Source: Gnetum montanum (Eukaryota; Streptophyta; Gnetopsida; Gnetales; Gnetaceae). From it: 42,093 nucleotides of DNA. Of the stretch, positions 22,010 through 32,201 are shown piece by piece (within the stretch, counting starts at the first letter, position 1; each line of letters begins with the position of its first letter). The notes below the pieces were generated by a model that searched no databases, was not told the DNA's origin, and was given only the letters and a program-made list of their open reading frames with translations. Location of the stretch: the NCBI GenBank assembly GCA_015680685.1, contig MNCI01010753.1, positions 721,718 to 763,810 on the forward strand. Reading direction: 5' to 3'. The position numbers and the translations under genes were made by a program.

Positions 22010-23200
22010 TCCCCCATGACTAAGTTGGAAGGAAGAGATTCAAAAAATAGAATGTGGTTGTCCATCTTTTGAGGTAGTAGTTACACTGGCCTGTCTTGAT
22101 TCTAGGTAAGGCTTTACTTGTTGGATGTTAACCAACTACTTTTTATTTGGGCTATTATTTTTGTAGATTGTCATGGCCCTAGAGGGAAACGTTTGATCAA
22201 TTATATAAGGCTCCTCCCATAATGTTTGGAATTTTGTTTTTTGGGGTACATGTGTAGGGTTCCAGTAGAGAACCTTATCTCCTGGTTGAAGTTTTACTTG
22301 CCTAATTCGAAGGTCATGATGTTGCTTGCTGAATGCCTTGTTCATCTCATTCAAGGATAGGGCCACTAATCAATTTTCATCTAGCATGTTTAGATTGATT
22401 AATCTTTCCTTCTGTGCTAGACTTAGGTCAAGGTTTAGATCACAAGCTGTTGAGAGTGTATAGAGCTTGGATTGAATTAGGAGCATTGAAAGTTTCCCAT
22501 ACACTAACTCGTAGGAGGAATAGCTAGTAGAAAGTTTCCAAGTTGAATGATAAGCCTAGAGAGCATCATTAAGCTTTATACTCCAATCCTTGCTATACTT
22601 AATAATGGTTTGCATTAGTATTTTTATAATCTCCTAGTTGGTTACCTCTACTTGACCATTTGCTTGGGGGTGGTAAGATGTTGTTAATTTATGTTCTACC
22701 CCCAAGCGTTCCATTAACTTTCTAAATGTGGCACTTGTGAAATGAGTTCCATTATCAGAAATTAGTGAATGTGGCATCCCAAACCTATTCATTATATTTT
22801 TTTGTATAAATTTGGTAGCAATGGATGATGTACAAATAGTAATAGATGCTACTTTTGCCCATTTTGTGCAGTAGTCAACTGCTACTATAATATATGCCTT
22901 TCCATTGGACATGTGTGTGATGGAACCCATGAAGTCAATGCCCCATATGTTGAAAGGTTCTAGTGGTTGAATCCACTGTCGAGGACCTTTCATGTGAGCG
23001 GTGATCCCCTTGTCACATTGAAAACGTTCACAAGACTTGATGAACTGGTGAAAATCCCTAAAGATTGTAGGCCAACAATATCCTTCCATCAAGATTTTGA
23101 TGGCCATGTATCTTCCTACATAGTGGCCTCCACAAGGCCCTTCGTGAGAATCTTGGAGAATGTGCAGTTAATCTTTATCAAGGACACATTAGCAGATTAG
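22010..23200 (-). pseudogene. Element C integrase
   Basis: On the minus strand the core is open at 22634-23107. The catalytic residues are D in WGIDFMG, D in ISDNGTHF and E in GQVEVTN, with exactly 35 residues between the last two (DD35E). The zinc-binding part has HH upstream near 23140, but the second Cys of C-E-R-C is Phe. The C-terminal domain follows at 22136-22366 (QPGDKVLYWNP, then KFQTLWEEPYIID) and the protein ends near 22010 after VKPYLESRQ. Frames break between 22370 and 22630. It is much more complete than its relative in element A. Confidence 0.9.
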
Positions 23201-23399
23201 GCCATCGGCACACACCTTGTAAAGGTGCCCATTGATTTCCATGAAGTATTTAACTTGATGAAGAAATTATTGCTTGTTCCTAAAATTAAAGTCTTGTGGC
23301 ATCTCTTGAGTGAGAAGATATGTGAGGATGCCATTATACGATGTTGATTTTAGAAGCGTTTGTTCACTTATTGCTCCTGTAAAGAGGAGTTCACCTTGA

Positions 23400-24000
23400 A
23401 ACTGATTAGAGAGCAGGCTCTCCTCCTCTTTATTATCCCATCTTAAGATTAGTGATCACATTCTTGGTCCCTTTCTAATCTACCATAGTGAGATTGAATT
23501 TTTTCAAGATCACAAGCCACCATATGACATGAGGGCTCATCGTTGGCTTATTCATGAGGAAGCAAATTGCATTGTGGTCCGTATGCACTAATACTTTGTA
23601 ACTAAGCACATAGTGCCTGAACTTTTCTAGCACATACACTACTGCCATTAGTTCTTTCTTCATGGTGCTATAGCTTAATTGTGCTTTCACAATGCTTTGA
23701 CTTGTGTAGTGGATGTAATATGGATGTTTCTTATCATCCATTTACATGAGCACTACTTCCAAAGCATAGTTAGATGCATTTGTCATGATATGAAATGGTC
23801 TGGACCAATTTGGTGCTCGTAGGATTAGTGTTTCTACGAGTTTCTCTTTTAATTGTTGAAATGTGTGTTCACATTCCTTGGTTTAGATGAAAGGTGCATC
23901 TTTTTTTGTAAGCTCTACTAATGGCTTTGCAATCTTAGAGAAATTTTCTATGAATCACTGATAGTAGCCAGTGTATCCAAGGAATGACTAAACATCTTTA
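23400..24000 (-). pseudogene. Element C RNase H
   Basis: The open stretch 23475-23741 on the minus strand reads HPYYIHYTSQSIVKAQLSYS, KKELMAVVYVLEKFRHYVLS and HTDHNAICFLMNK, the core of a Ty3/gypsy RNase H with its catalytic Glu and Asp. The N-terminal part (PDW...FH, N-A-S-N-Y-A) lies at 23745-23830 beyond a stop. It would degrade the RNA strand during cDNA synthesis. Confidence 0.85.
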
Positions 24001-25080
24001 ACGATCTCTGGTTGGCATGTTATTCCTTGGATGACCCTCATTTTTTCTAGGTCTACCTCAATCCCTTTTTGTGAAATTCAGTGCCCTAGCACAATGCCTT
24101 CTTGGACCATGAGATGACCCTTTTACTAATTGAGTTGTAGGTTTGTCTCTACACATCTCTTCAATACTTGCTTAAGTCTATCCAAGGCTTGCTCAAAGGT
24201 AGCTCCATAGGTGAAAAAGTTGTCCATGAAGACTTCAACATCACTACCAATTTACTATTGAAAGATACTAAGGAACAAGTGTTGAAATGTTGTAGGGGCA
24301 TTACATAGATCAAATGGAATCTTACAAAATGCAAAAGTCCCCTAGGAACTCATGAATGTTTTCTTGGCCTAATCTTCAGGTGCAATCTAGATTTGGTTAT
24401 AGCCACTATAACCATCCAGGAAACTATAATAATAATGCTTGGATATGGTGTCTAACAATTGATCCACAAATGAAAAAGGAAAGTGATCTTTAAATGTTGC
24501 CATATTCAACAACCTGAAGTCGATGCAAACCTACCATTTACTTCCCTTCTTTGGTACAATCATGAGTGGGCTAACCCACTTACTATTTGCAATTGGATAG
24601 ATGAACCCCACCTTGAGGAGTTGTTTTATTTTCTCTTTGACAATTTATTTTAATTTGGGGTTTAGCTACCTCTAAGGTTGTCTTCTAGGCTTCATGGTTA
24701 GGTTGGTGTAGATGCAATGCAAGCATATCCTCTGATTAATTTCTATTAGCTCCAAATATGACCAAGCAAAGGCTATTGACCATTTGTTCACCACTTTCAA
24801 CAATTTTTCTTTTTTTTTTTCAGGAACAAGTTTGGCATTAATTATGATCGATTTACCATTCTTTAAAAATGCATACTCCCTATTGATCGGTAAATGTTTT
24901 AGCTTTAAGGGCTCCTACTTGAAGTGATTAGGGATTTCCAACTCTCCCCAATAGGTATCATCATCTTCATTAGAGAGTTGGGAATGAACTTGTTTGATTT
25001 TGTCCATGCTTTCAATATATGCACATACTAAGCCCTTAGTTGGCTCCATGCATATTCTACTGCTATCTGAATTAGCCATT
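24001..25080 (-). pseudogene. Element C reverse transcriptase
   Basis: The RT can be followed on the minus strand by comparison with element A: linker and start near 24680-25080 (KLVPEKKKKLLKVV, WSIAFAWSYLEL), a block ending in MFQ-like residues near 24300, then the catalytic motif at about 24213-24230. There the usual FMDD reads FMDN, so the second catalytic Asp is lost. ERLKQVLKRC-type residues follow near 24160-24190. Stops and shifts are frequent and no stretch of 60 codons is open. Confidence 0.8.
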
Positions 25081-25208
25081 AGCCACTAGGTGCCCTCCTG
25101 CTTTGTGGCTACCACGTACAGACACATTTGAATGTTAATTTCTTGTGCACACTAATTACATGCCTTAATGTAGGTACTCTTGATTGACCAAATATTTTGC
25201 ATGCAATT

Positions 25209-25570
25209 TCACTCATTATTGCTATATGTGATGCATGGAATACACTGCTTCTCAATCTTGCCTAGCTCATTTTCCTTAGATATTTCTAAAGATAGGTTCC
25301 TTATACCCATTCTTGTGTCGACCGTGCTTAACCAAGCCCTTCCCATAATGATGGGGAAGTCATTTTTGCAGTTTTTCACCTTGATTACCAAAAAATCAGT
25401 AAGATAGGACCATCCACAAACTATGGTCATAATGTCCTCTACTAATTCCAAAGGGATAGTAATTGACTGATCCACTAATTCTAAATGAATGTTGCTCTTC
25501 TTGAGAGGTGGTAGGTTCTAGGCCTTGTACAAGTCATGGGAGATGAGGTTAACTCCAGAACCAGAGTCAA
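25209..25570 (-). pseudogene. Element C aspartic protease
   Basis: The minus strand carries the catalytic motif LDSGSGVN at 25548-25568 and, after a stop, the open stretch 25209-25475 with YLTDFLVIKVKNCKNDFPII and MGRAWLSTVDTRMGI, matching element A at 2496-2795. The single-copy arrangement here shows that the duplications in element A's protease are extra. Confidence 0.85.
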
Positions 25571-26196
25571 GAATAGCTTTGCATGGCTCTTGTCTAGTAA
25601 TTTGTAGATAGATAAGTGGACTTCCTAGGCCAGATCTTTTTCGTAGAAATATTTCCAGCCTTGATCTAGTACGAAATAACATGAGTTAGCATTATAGTGT
25701 GGATCCTAGGTAGTAATTGGTTTGAAGGTCACTTGAAGGTATTTGATGCAGAGGATGAGGATGATGAAGATGCAGGATGATAAGCTAGAGTAGGTTATGA
25801 GGGTTGGAGAGGATTGCTAGGTCAAAAAAAGGTCGTTTCCTTGATTAATTATTTGGACCAATTGGTTGAAAAATTAGTTGTGAGTGTATAGCCTGTGTAG
25901 CATTTTTTTGTTGCAGCTATGGAGGAATCTCACCTTGCATAGACAGAGTAGAAGGTAATTGGGTTGAAGGTGGAGGTGTAGGTGTAGAGGGATGTGGAGG
26001 ATGATAAGGATACATATATGGGTTTTCCCCTCAAGTAGATGGCGAATGTGTTCGATTGTACTTTGGAGGGTAATAAGGATGCTGGAATGATGTATGACTT
26101 GTAGAACTTCTAGGGGAGATAGGCTGCTAAACATAGCACTTGTATGGATCTAGTTGCCTATAAGGGTACTGCTACCTTGGTAGTGACATTCCCTAC
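25571..26196 (-). pseudogene. Element C gag-protease linker
   Basis: This is the Pro/Leu/His-rich C-terminal part of gag or the spacer before protease, corresponding to element A at about 3000-3620. Open stretch 25874-26134 is low-complexity (LHIPLHLHLHLQP). No catalytic motif is seen. It is cut at 26196 by element G1 and resumes at 30088. Confidence 0.6.
26192..26196. repeat. Target-site duplication of element G1, left copy (CCTAC)
   Basis: CCTAC precedes the left end of G1 and is repeated exactly at 30088-30092, where element C gag resumes. Confidence 0.85.
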
Positions 26197-27404
26197 TATT
26201 GGCGATTGTTTTTGATGTGATCGCCAACGAGTGTCTTCGAACAGGATTTAGGTGTTTGCTGGTCTTCTGGCAACACCAAGGCCTAGATACCTCCAAATAG
26301 ACTCAGTAGTTAATGTGAGTATGTGTGTGTGCTATTGCGATGTGCGGTTGTGAAAAATGAAACAATTGGGTTGTGTGTAAAACTACAAATGACTTTTCTT
26401 AAAGAGATTCAGCAAACTTTGCCAAGTACTGTGAGTTATTGAGAGTTCCTATTTTGTTCAATTGTCTAGTCTATGTAGTCCTTATAATACATACTTGTAA
26501 CAAATAAAATTTTGCAAAAACATTTGAGCACAAGTTTGCGAATCTACTTCTAATTTTCCCTAGAGAAAGAGAGTTTCACAAGAAAACTAGAAATAGAGCG
26601 AGATTCAATGGAAATAGAAAGAAAAGAAAGCAGATTTGTGTAAAGATCTCAAATGTTTAAACAAGGTAAAATGATACAAGTAAACACTTCGCAATAAAGC
26701 TATCCCAAATTCAATAACTACGAATAGTTCAAACTTCCAAGGCTCAAATAAGCAGTTTCTTCAAGACAATCCTACTATGCTACCCAAAAAATTGCTGTGT
26801 AAACTACCACGTACTAGACTCTATTTTGGCTAGATAATGGATGTCAACAATTGCATTCAACAGAACCTTTGAAAGACTTGAAAATTTATGATTGAAATAC
26901 CATGGAGATTCACTTTAAAGATAAAAGAAGCTATTCTGGTCCTATCAAAATACCAAAGATTTTCTGAACCCTCTTGATTATTGAATCGTTCAACGGCTTG
27001 ACTACATGCAGAGGCTCTCTTACAAAAATCTCAATAGTGGTTCTTACACATTGCATAATAATAAAATTCACTACTAAAATGCTCTTAAGGCTTTCCAATA
27101 CAAGCTCTTCTATGGAAAAATTTTAATAGAAATTTTTTATCGTGCAACAAGAATAATAAGAGCAATCTAAAAATCCCAAAATTACTTGCCAAGCATGATA
27201 TTATCTAAACCACTAGCTAAAAAATTTAAACAAAATAAAAAATAAACATAACTCACAAGACTATGACAAATAGGCTGAAATGTTGTCTTTAACAAGTCAT
27301 CTTACAAGCAATCTTTCACAATGTCTTCTTTAAAAATGCTCTTTTTTCCTCCAAGACCCAAAGTGAGGCCTCGAGTGTCCCCCCTCCTTCCTACCCTTGA
27401 AGCC

Positions 27405-27413
27405 CTTTTATAG
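27405..27413 (-). promoter_or_regulatory. TATA box in element G1
   Basis: The minus strand reads CTATAAAAG, followed within 50 bases by a C/T-poor, G-rich leader. It is the only strong TATA-like signal in the part of G1 shared with G2's continuation. Confidence 0.5.
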
Positions 27414-27464
27414 GGTCTCATAGGTAGTTAGGTAAGTTACAAATATTTTGGGTAGTTATAACCA

Positions 27465-27578
27465 CCATAGAGACAAAAAAGCTGCAGTTGACAAGTGTCC
27501 CATTTAGTTGCCAAGTGGTCACCATGGAGACAAAAAAGCTGTAGTTGACAAGTGGCCTTTTTAGTTGTCAAGTATCTT
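27465..27578. repeat. 57-bp tandem duplication in G1
   Basis: CCATAGAGACAAAAAAGCTG at 27465 recurs as CCATGGAGACAAAAAAGCTG at 27522, and both units continue with GTTGACAAGTG and TTAGTTG.CAAGT. It lies about 60 bp upstream of the minus-strand TATA box, where promoter elements would be expected. Confidence 0.8.
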
Positions 27579-27922
27579 CATGGTAATCACAATTAAAATT
27601 AGCTACAAATATCATAGTTGTAACTATTATAGGAAGTTACAAATTCCATAGAAATAAAAGGGATAATAGCCAAATGTCCCCTTTTTCTTAACTCACAATA
27701 TTTTTTTAACTATGAAAAAACATCCATCAGAAACCTTTCCACGTACAAAATCTAGTTAAGAGACAAGGGTGTGTAGAACCAAGTAACAGCTCCAAGTTCT
27801 AGGCCATGTAGTCAATATTTATCATTATTGATGCAGCCTTATAGAAATTAACATCTGCTCCACTCCCAACGCTAACTCCTCCAACTGTTGCACATAACTT
27901 GGAACAGTTTCTCACCACAAAT

Positions 27923-28444
27923 TCAAACTGTCATGTCATTCTTGGCTGATGTGTCATCACCAACGAGTTGATCAGAATCTTGATTAAGGGAAACAATAGA
28001 GGAGATTTTGATTTTTATTCTGATGTTTAGCGATTTCTGCAACTCATCTGATGCAGTATTCCCTCGCTTCTGAGCTTGGAGAAATACCATGAAAGTGTCC
28101 AGAAGGATGGATTTGTGTTGCCAATGCATTGGCAAATTTTTTGGTGGCCAGATCTCTTGCTAGTTCTGGATTTTAATCATTTTTGTAGCAAGGCCTGAAA
28201 TGTCCTGATAACCCTTGATGGAAACTTGTTGAGCAAGAAACGGGGAATTTTCTAGAGAATGAGGCTCCATTATTGTTGTAATTTGCTTTTTGTCGCCGCA
28301 AAAAATTTGCTTCTGTGGGATGTTGTTAGGAATACTGTTTTCACGAACGGTGGAGAAAACTGTAGTGTCGTTAGCGAGAAGAACGGCGTTGCAGACCAAT
28401 ATGTAGGTAGTTACGGTGTTTATGGTGACGACGGTTATGGTCAT
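27923..28444 (-). pseudogene. Unrecognised coding-like segment in G1
   Basis: Two minus-strand open stretches, 28160-28444 (94 codons) and 27923-28135 (70 codons), follow each other with a stop and little else between. The first begins with a hydrophobic, possibly membrane-spanning stretch (VTTYILVCNAVLLA). I do not recognise the product. It lies upstream of the TATA box, so it is not transcribed from that promoter. It may be a captured gene fragment or chance. Confidence 0.3.
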
Positions 28445-28499
28445 GATGATGACAACAGAGGAAGAGTGTTAAGTCATCCGGAGGTTCTTAGCCTATGCT

Positions 28500-29330
28500 A
28501 TAGGCAGGGTTGATTCTACTCTATAATTTAAATCCAACCGTGGCTTTCATTCATGTGCTCTCCTCCCTTGCCGTTTCTCTAGAACTTCGAACCCTAACGA
28601 TGCCACGGGGGCCTTCGGCAGATGATTTCTGGCATCTCTGCGTTCAGCAGCCCTACTTGCTTCTTCTTTCATAGTAGCGGCCAAATTTTGCTTAGCTTCT
28701 ACTTCGCGAGAATGGGATTAAGGTTGAGATTGGTTTGGCTTATCCTTGTCTCTGTCGGGATCTTGATCCCATCGTGCAGGGCATTTTTGCTACCGATTTT
28801 TCTTGTATTTATCATTGGAGCTTCCCATTGCAATTGTTGCTGCAAATGTTTCGTTTGGCTTTGGCTCTCTCCTTAACAATAACCCTAACACGCGTTTTAC
28901 CATCATCATTGCCATGCCTGGCTCTCGCTCTCGCAACTCGCCTGAGAACCTGTCACTGTTGATGCTGCATAGCTACACCATCACCGCTACATCGATCTCC
29001 TCGTCTGCTCCTCAAAGGGCCAGAACCACCTACGATGGCCTTCATGCCAGCAACTTCATTCTTTCCACCATTGAAAATCTCCTTTGGATCTTCTGTTGGG
29101 TCTGTCTCAATCACTGTGCAACTATCGTTGCAGTCGATAGCCATGCTTCGGCAAAGAGGATCACCGACATCTTTTACATGTTGCAGAGATTCTCTAGTCA
29201 CGAGCACTAGCACATTACCATGGTGTAGGTAGTAATAATATACAGAGTTTCTGAGACCATTGAAAGTTATCTTTGCATTTCGTTGCAAAATATTCTTCAC
29301 AATCAACTACAGCGTCCAGGTCCATCATAA
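28500..29330. other. GC-richer segment of G1 with open frames on both strands
   Basis: This 0.8-kb segment keeps many CG dinucleotides and is visibly richer in G+C than the flanks. Open stretches exist on the plus strand (28622-28876, 28803-29210) and the minus strand (28953-29306, 117 codons, containing NVLVLVTRESLQHVKDVGDP). Which one, if any, coded for protein cannot be decided by eye. The minus-strand frame agrees in direction with the coding segment at 29690-30075. Confidence 0.35.
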
Positions 29331-29689
29331 CACACCATAAAACACGTACAAAAAAATCACTATAATATTTTCCTAATCATAAATAGTTGTGGAGCATTGA
29401 GCATCGTAGCAATCATGGTTGGGAAATAGATGGATCATGGATGAAATGAATGACAATGAAGACAAAATGATAAAAACACCCGATAATTTTACAGGCATGG
29501 TAATTGCAGTGTAGGTGCCCTGTTGCATTGGACCATCCAAGCAATCAAATCTAGTTCCAAATTTTTTTTGCTTTCTTTCTATCCTGATTCAACACTTCCG
29601 GTTTCTTTGAGAGAACTTATCCCTTTATTCTCATATCCAAATATATTTGAGTGGAAGTAAATATACCATCCAAAAATATACATTGATCC

Positions 29690-30075
29690 TAAAGAAGAAT
29701 ATTAGGCCCCAAACCCTTCCAGGATGCTAGAGGGTGATGTAATCACACTCTCCAAGGAACCCTTTTATGTCTTCTCGTTCTACGGATACATTCCAGTTAG
29801 GCGACTTGAGAACCACCAGATTATGATTCTTGAGCAAGTCATGAAATTAATCATTCAAAATTTGCACAGCAATTTCTTCTCATGACTCCAAGATTGATAA
29901 TTCCCTATAAATGTAGCTACAATATCTAACATATGTCATTCGAACTTCATGATCAGTTAACTGTTGTAGAATTCTTCACGGGGAAGAGCATAATCCTCTT
30001 TGAACAGTTTCAGTTCATTAGAATTCTGTACCTTACCATTTGCAAATAAGTCCACCTATTTCATGAAATGCCCAA
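29690..30075 (-). pseudogene. Decayed coding segment reaching the end of G1, product unknown
   Basis: From the right edge of G1 the minus strand reads as protein for about 125 codons: FANGKVQNSNELKLFKEDYA, LPREEFYN, a one-base shift, QLTDHEVRMTYVRYCSYIYR, ELSILES, then EEIAVQILND, FHDLLKNHNLVVLKSPNWNV and SVEREDIKGFLGECDYI. Only three stops occur (TGA, TAA, TAG), each one transition away from Arg or Gln codons. Composition and continuity are those of a real folded protein, but I do not recognise it, and it does not resemble gag, RT or integrase. It starts about ten bases inside the element end, as if cut from a larger exon. Confidence 0.55.
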
Positions 30076-30087
30076 AATGTGCCAACA

Positions 30088-32180
30088 CCTACGATTGTGG
30101 TTGATACCACTATTGGTATTATTCATATGGTTGTAGAGGAGTTTCTCTTGGGTAGTAAGCTTGTTGTTGCTAGTGGAACTATCTTGGACTACCTTGAGGG
30201 TAAGGTAATCGTCTTCGAGCTTGCCTACATGCTAGGCAAGGATTCAATGTGTACACTTTAGACTCTTGTAAGTGTGACATCACAGGGCAACATCCCTTGG
30301 GATGTTCATATTAACAAATGTCACATTCAATTTCATCATCAGAGTCAGACTCCATAATTTCCTCTACTGCAACAACTTTGCCCTTACCTCTTTTGTACAT
30401 ATGTTCAGCCTCTTTTCACCTCCTACGATTACGATCACTATTTTTCTCTTTGAATTCTTCATCAATATTTAAAGAAATTTGAAAATTTTCATCCAAAGAG
30501 TCCCATAACTTGTCAACCTTGGCTTAAATGTTAGAAATAGACTTTTGAATAAGCAAGGTCTTTCTGTTCACCACTTCATCAAGTGGTGACTCCTTGTCAC
30601 AAAATTGAACCTCTCATTTTTTGATGGACGGGTTCCTATTATACTCTTCAACACTTTCCCTCTTTCATAGCTCACCTTCTTCTTTTGCTACCTACTTGAT
30701 TAACCTCTATATTTGATGAGCTCTCAATTCAAACAATATTCCTTAGGCATACACCCTAAGGGTTTCTACCCTGTGCCCATCTATGATGTGGTGAAGTTGT
30801 TTCCACTAAGAGTAACCATGGCTAGGGAATTGGTGTAGGAGTGAATAGTACTAGCTCATGGTGGCATCCAAGGGTTCATGTGCTTTTATTTCTAGCCTTG
30901 GATTTGCCTTCTTAGATTAGACACTCTAGAGTATGCCTAGTATTTATCATTGAATAGCTCTAACATGGTACTCCATTGGTAAATGGATTCTGGCTCTAAG
31001 GATCGGTACTAACTTTCTTCTTTCTTAATGAGTGTCTTTGGGAAAAGCTTTAGCTTCTTCCACTCATTTTCTATGTTCTGTAAGGCACATGCATCTTGAA
31101 AATCTTGTAGATGTGTTTGCAGATCAAAGTTGTATCCTCCTTCAAATCTTGGAATATTATTCATATTTGGGCGCTTGATCCGACTATCTTTCATATGCAT
31201 GGTTGGGATTTTAACTACCTCTGCAATGTTGAGCATACTTTGAGTCACTAATAGAGGTTCATCATTATCACTGTGTTGATGATGCCAATGATGGTTTTAA
31301 CCACCTCTTTAGGTTTGGTGGCCTTCATGGTCATTGTTGTCTCAGCGATTACCTTCATCATGGTTGGTTTGATAGCAGCTTCCATGAGAATCGTCAGATG
31401 AAGAGGAATGTTTAGAATTACATGAAAAGGATGAAGAGGAAGGTGGACCACCATCACCACTACAGTGTCCACCACCACTCTTACATTTATTATGATCTCC
31501 ATCCTTATATCCCTTGTCATTGTGATGCTTTCCTAAGTCATTGTGATCCTTATATCCCTTGTCATTGTGATGAATAGTAGATCACAAGGTCAAGTTTAGA
31601 CCCTCACCATTAGTAGCAAGGGGTGGAGAATCTTCATGTTGAGAACCTTTAATAGAAGGATCCTCAATGTCATCTTGATATAGTAGGAATAAGGGATTGG
31701 TATAATATTTTCCCTTTGTAGCTTCATGGAGTTTCTCCTGACGTTGGTTTCATTTGCATTGTGTTTTAGTGGGATAGTAGTTTTAACTGTCATATCCTTC
31801 CACAACATATTCTTCATGAAGATCTGCTATGCCCAACTTTTTAAGGATCTTGAATAGCATCCTGAGCATAGATCTATCAGGGGGTAAGACAACATTGCCC
31901 TCCATATTATGCCATTGTAGTTATTCATGTTGATGTAGGATGAAGGTGAAGTTCGGCACAAACTCATTTGGATGAGTGTATGTCACCTTGCATTCTTGTG
32001 GGATCGGTGGTTTGGTATCTTTGTGCTTGCGAGAAGAAGAAGAAATTTTGCAAAACAAAATGAAATTATGAGTGTGCTTTTATAACTCTATGTATAGTGG
32101 GAATGATATTGACCTTGAGGTTCATACAATGATATTAATGATATTCACTTAAACCTAAATAGTGCACGTTCCACAAAGAA
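30088..32180 (-). pseudogene. Element C gag
   Basis: On the minus strand from the right: N-terminal part near 31900-32000 (YTHPNEFVPNFTFILHQ-like), a His/Lys-rich variable part (31248-31817), then the core with an open stretch at 31009-31248 (NNIPRFEGGYNFDLQTHLQ, ALQNIENEWKKLKLFP) and LELFNDKY near 30960. A zinc knuckle C-X2-C-X3-H-X4-C is readable near 30295-30335 (C-D-I-C, Y-E-H, P-K-G-C-C) with one stop inside. It corresponds region by region to gag of element A. Many stops are present and no start is decidable. Confidence 0.82.
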
Positions 32181-32200
32181 AGTCCCCAACAACAATGCCA
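32181..32200 (-). other. Element C primer binding site, decayed
   Basis: The minus strand reads TGGCATTGTTGTTGGGGACT one base after the LTR end. Compared with the tRNA-Asp site TGGCGCCGTTGCCGGGGA, all differences are C-to-T or G-to-A changes. Confidence 0.85.
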
Positions 32201-32201
32201 A

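Larger units (their letters stand above)
26197..30087 (-). mobile_element. Element G1: 3.9-kb insertion with TG/CA-type inverted ends and CCTAC duplication
   Basis: The left end reads TATTGGCGATTGTTTT, aligning without gaps to TGTTGGCGACCGTTTG at the start of copy G2 (41097). The right end is CCCAAAATGTGCCAACA at 30087. The ends are inverted repeats (TGTTGGC...GCCAACA, extending loosely to TTTGGG/CCCAAA). A TATA box on the minus strand at 27405-27413 suggests minus-strand transcription towards 26197. No second internal copy of either end is seen, so it is not a standard two-LTR element. A very long solo LTR, or a non-autonomous terminal-inverted-repeat element, are both possible. It contains decayed coding sequence (27923-30075). 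I do not recognise the family. Confidence 0.75.
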
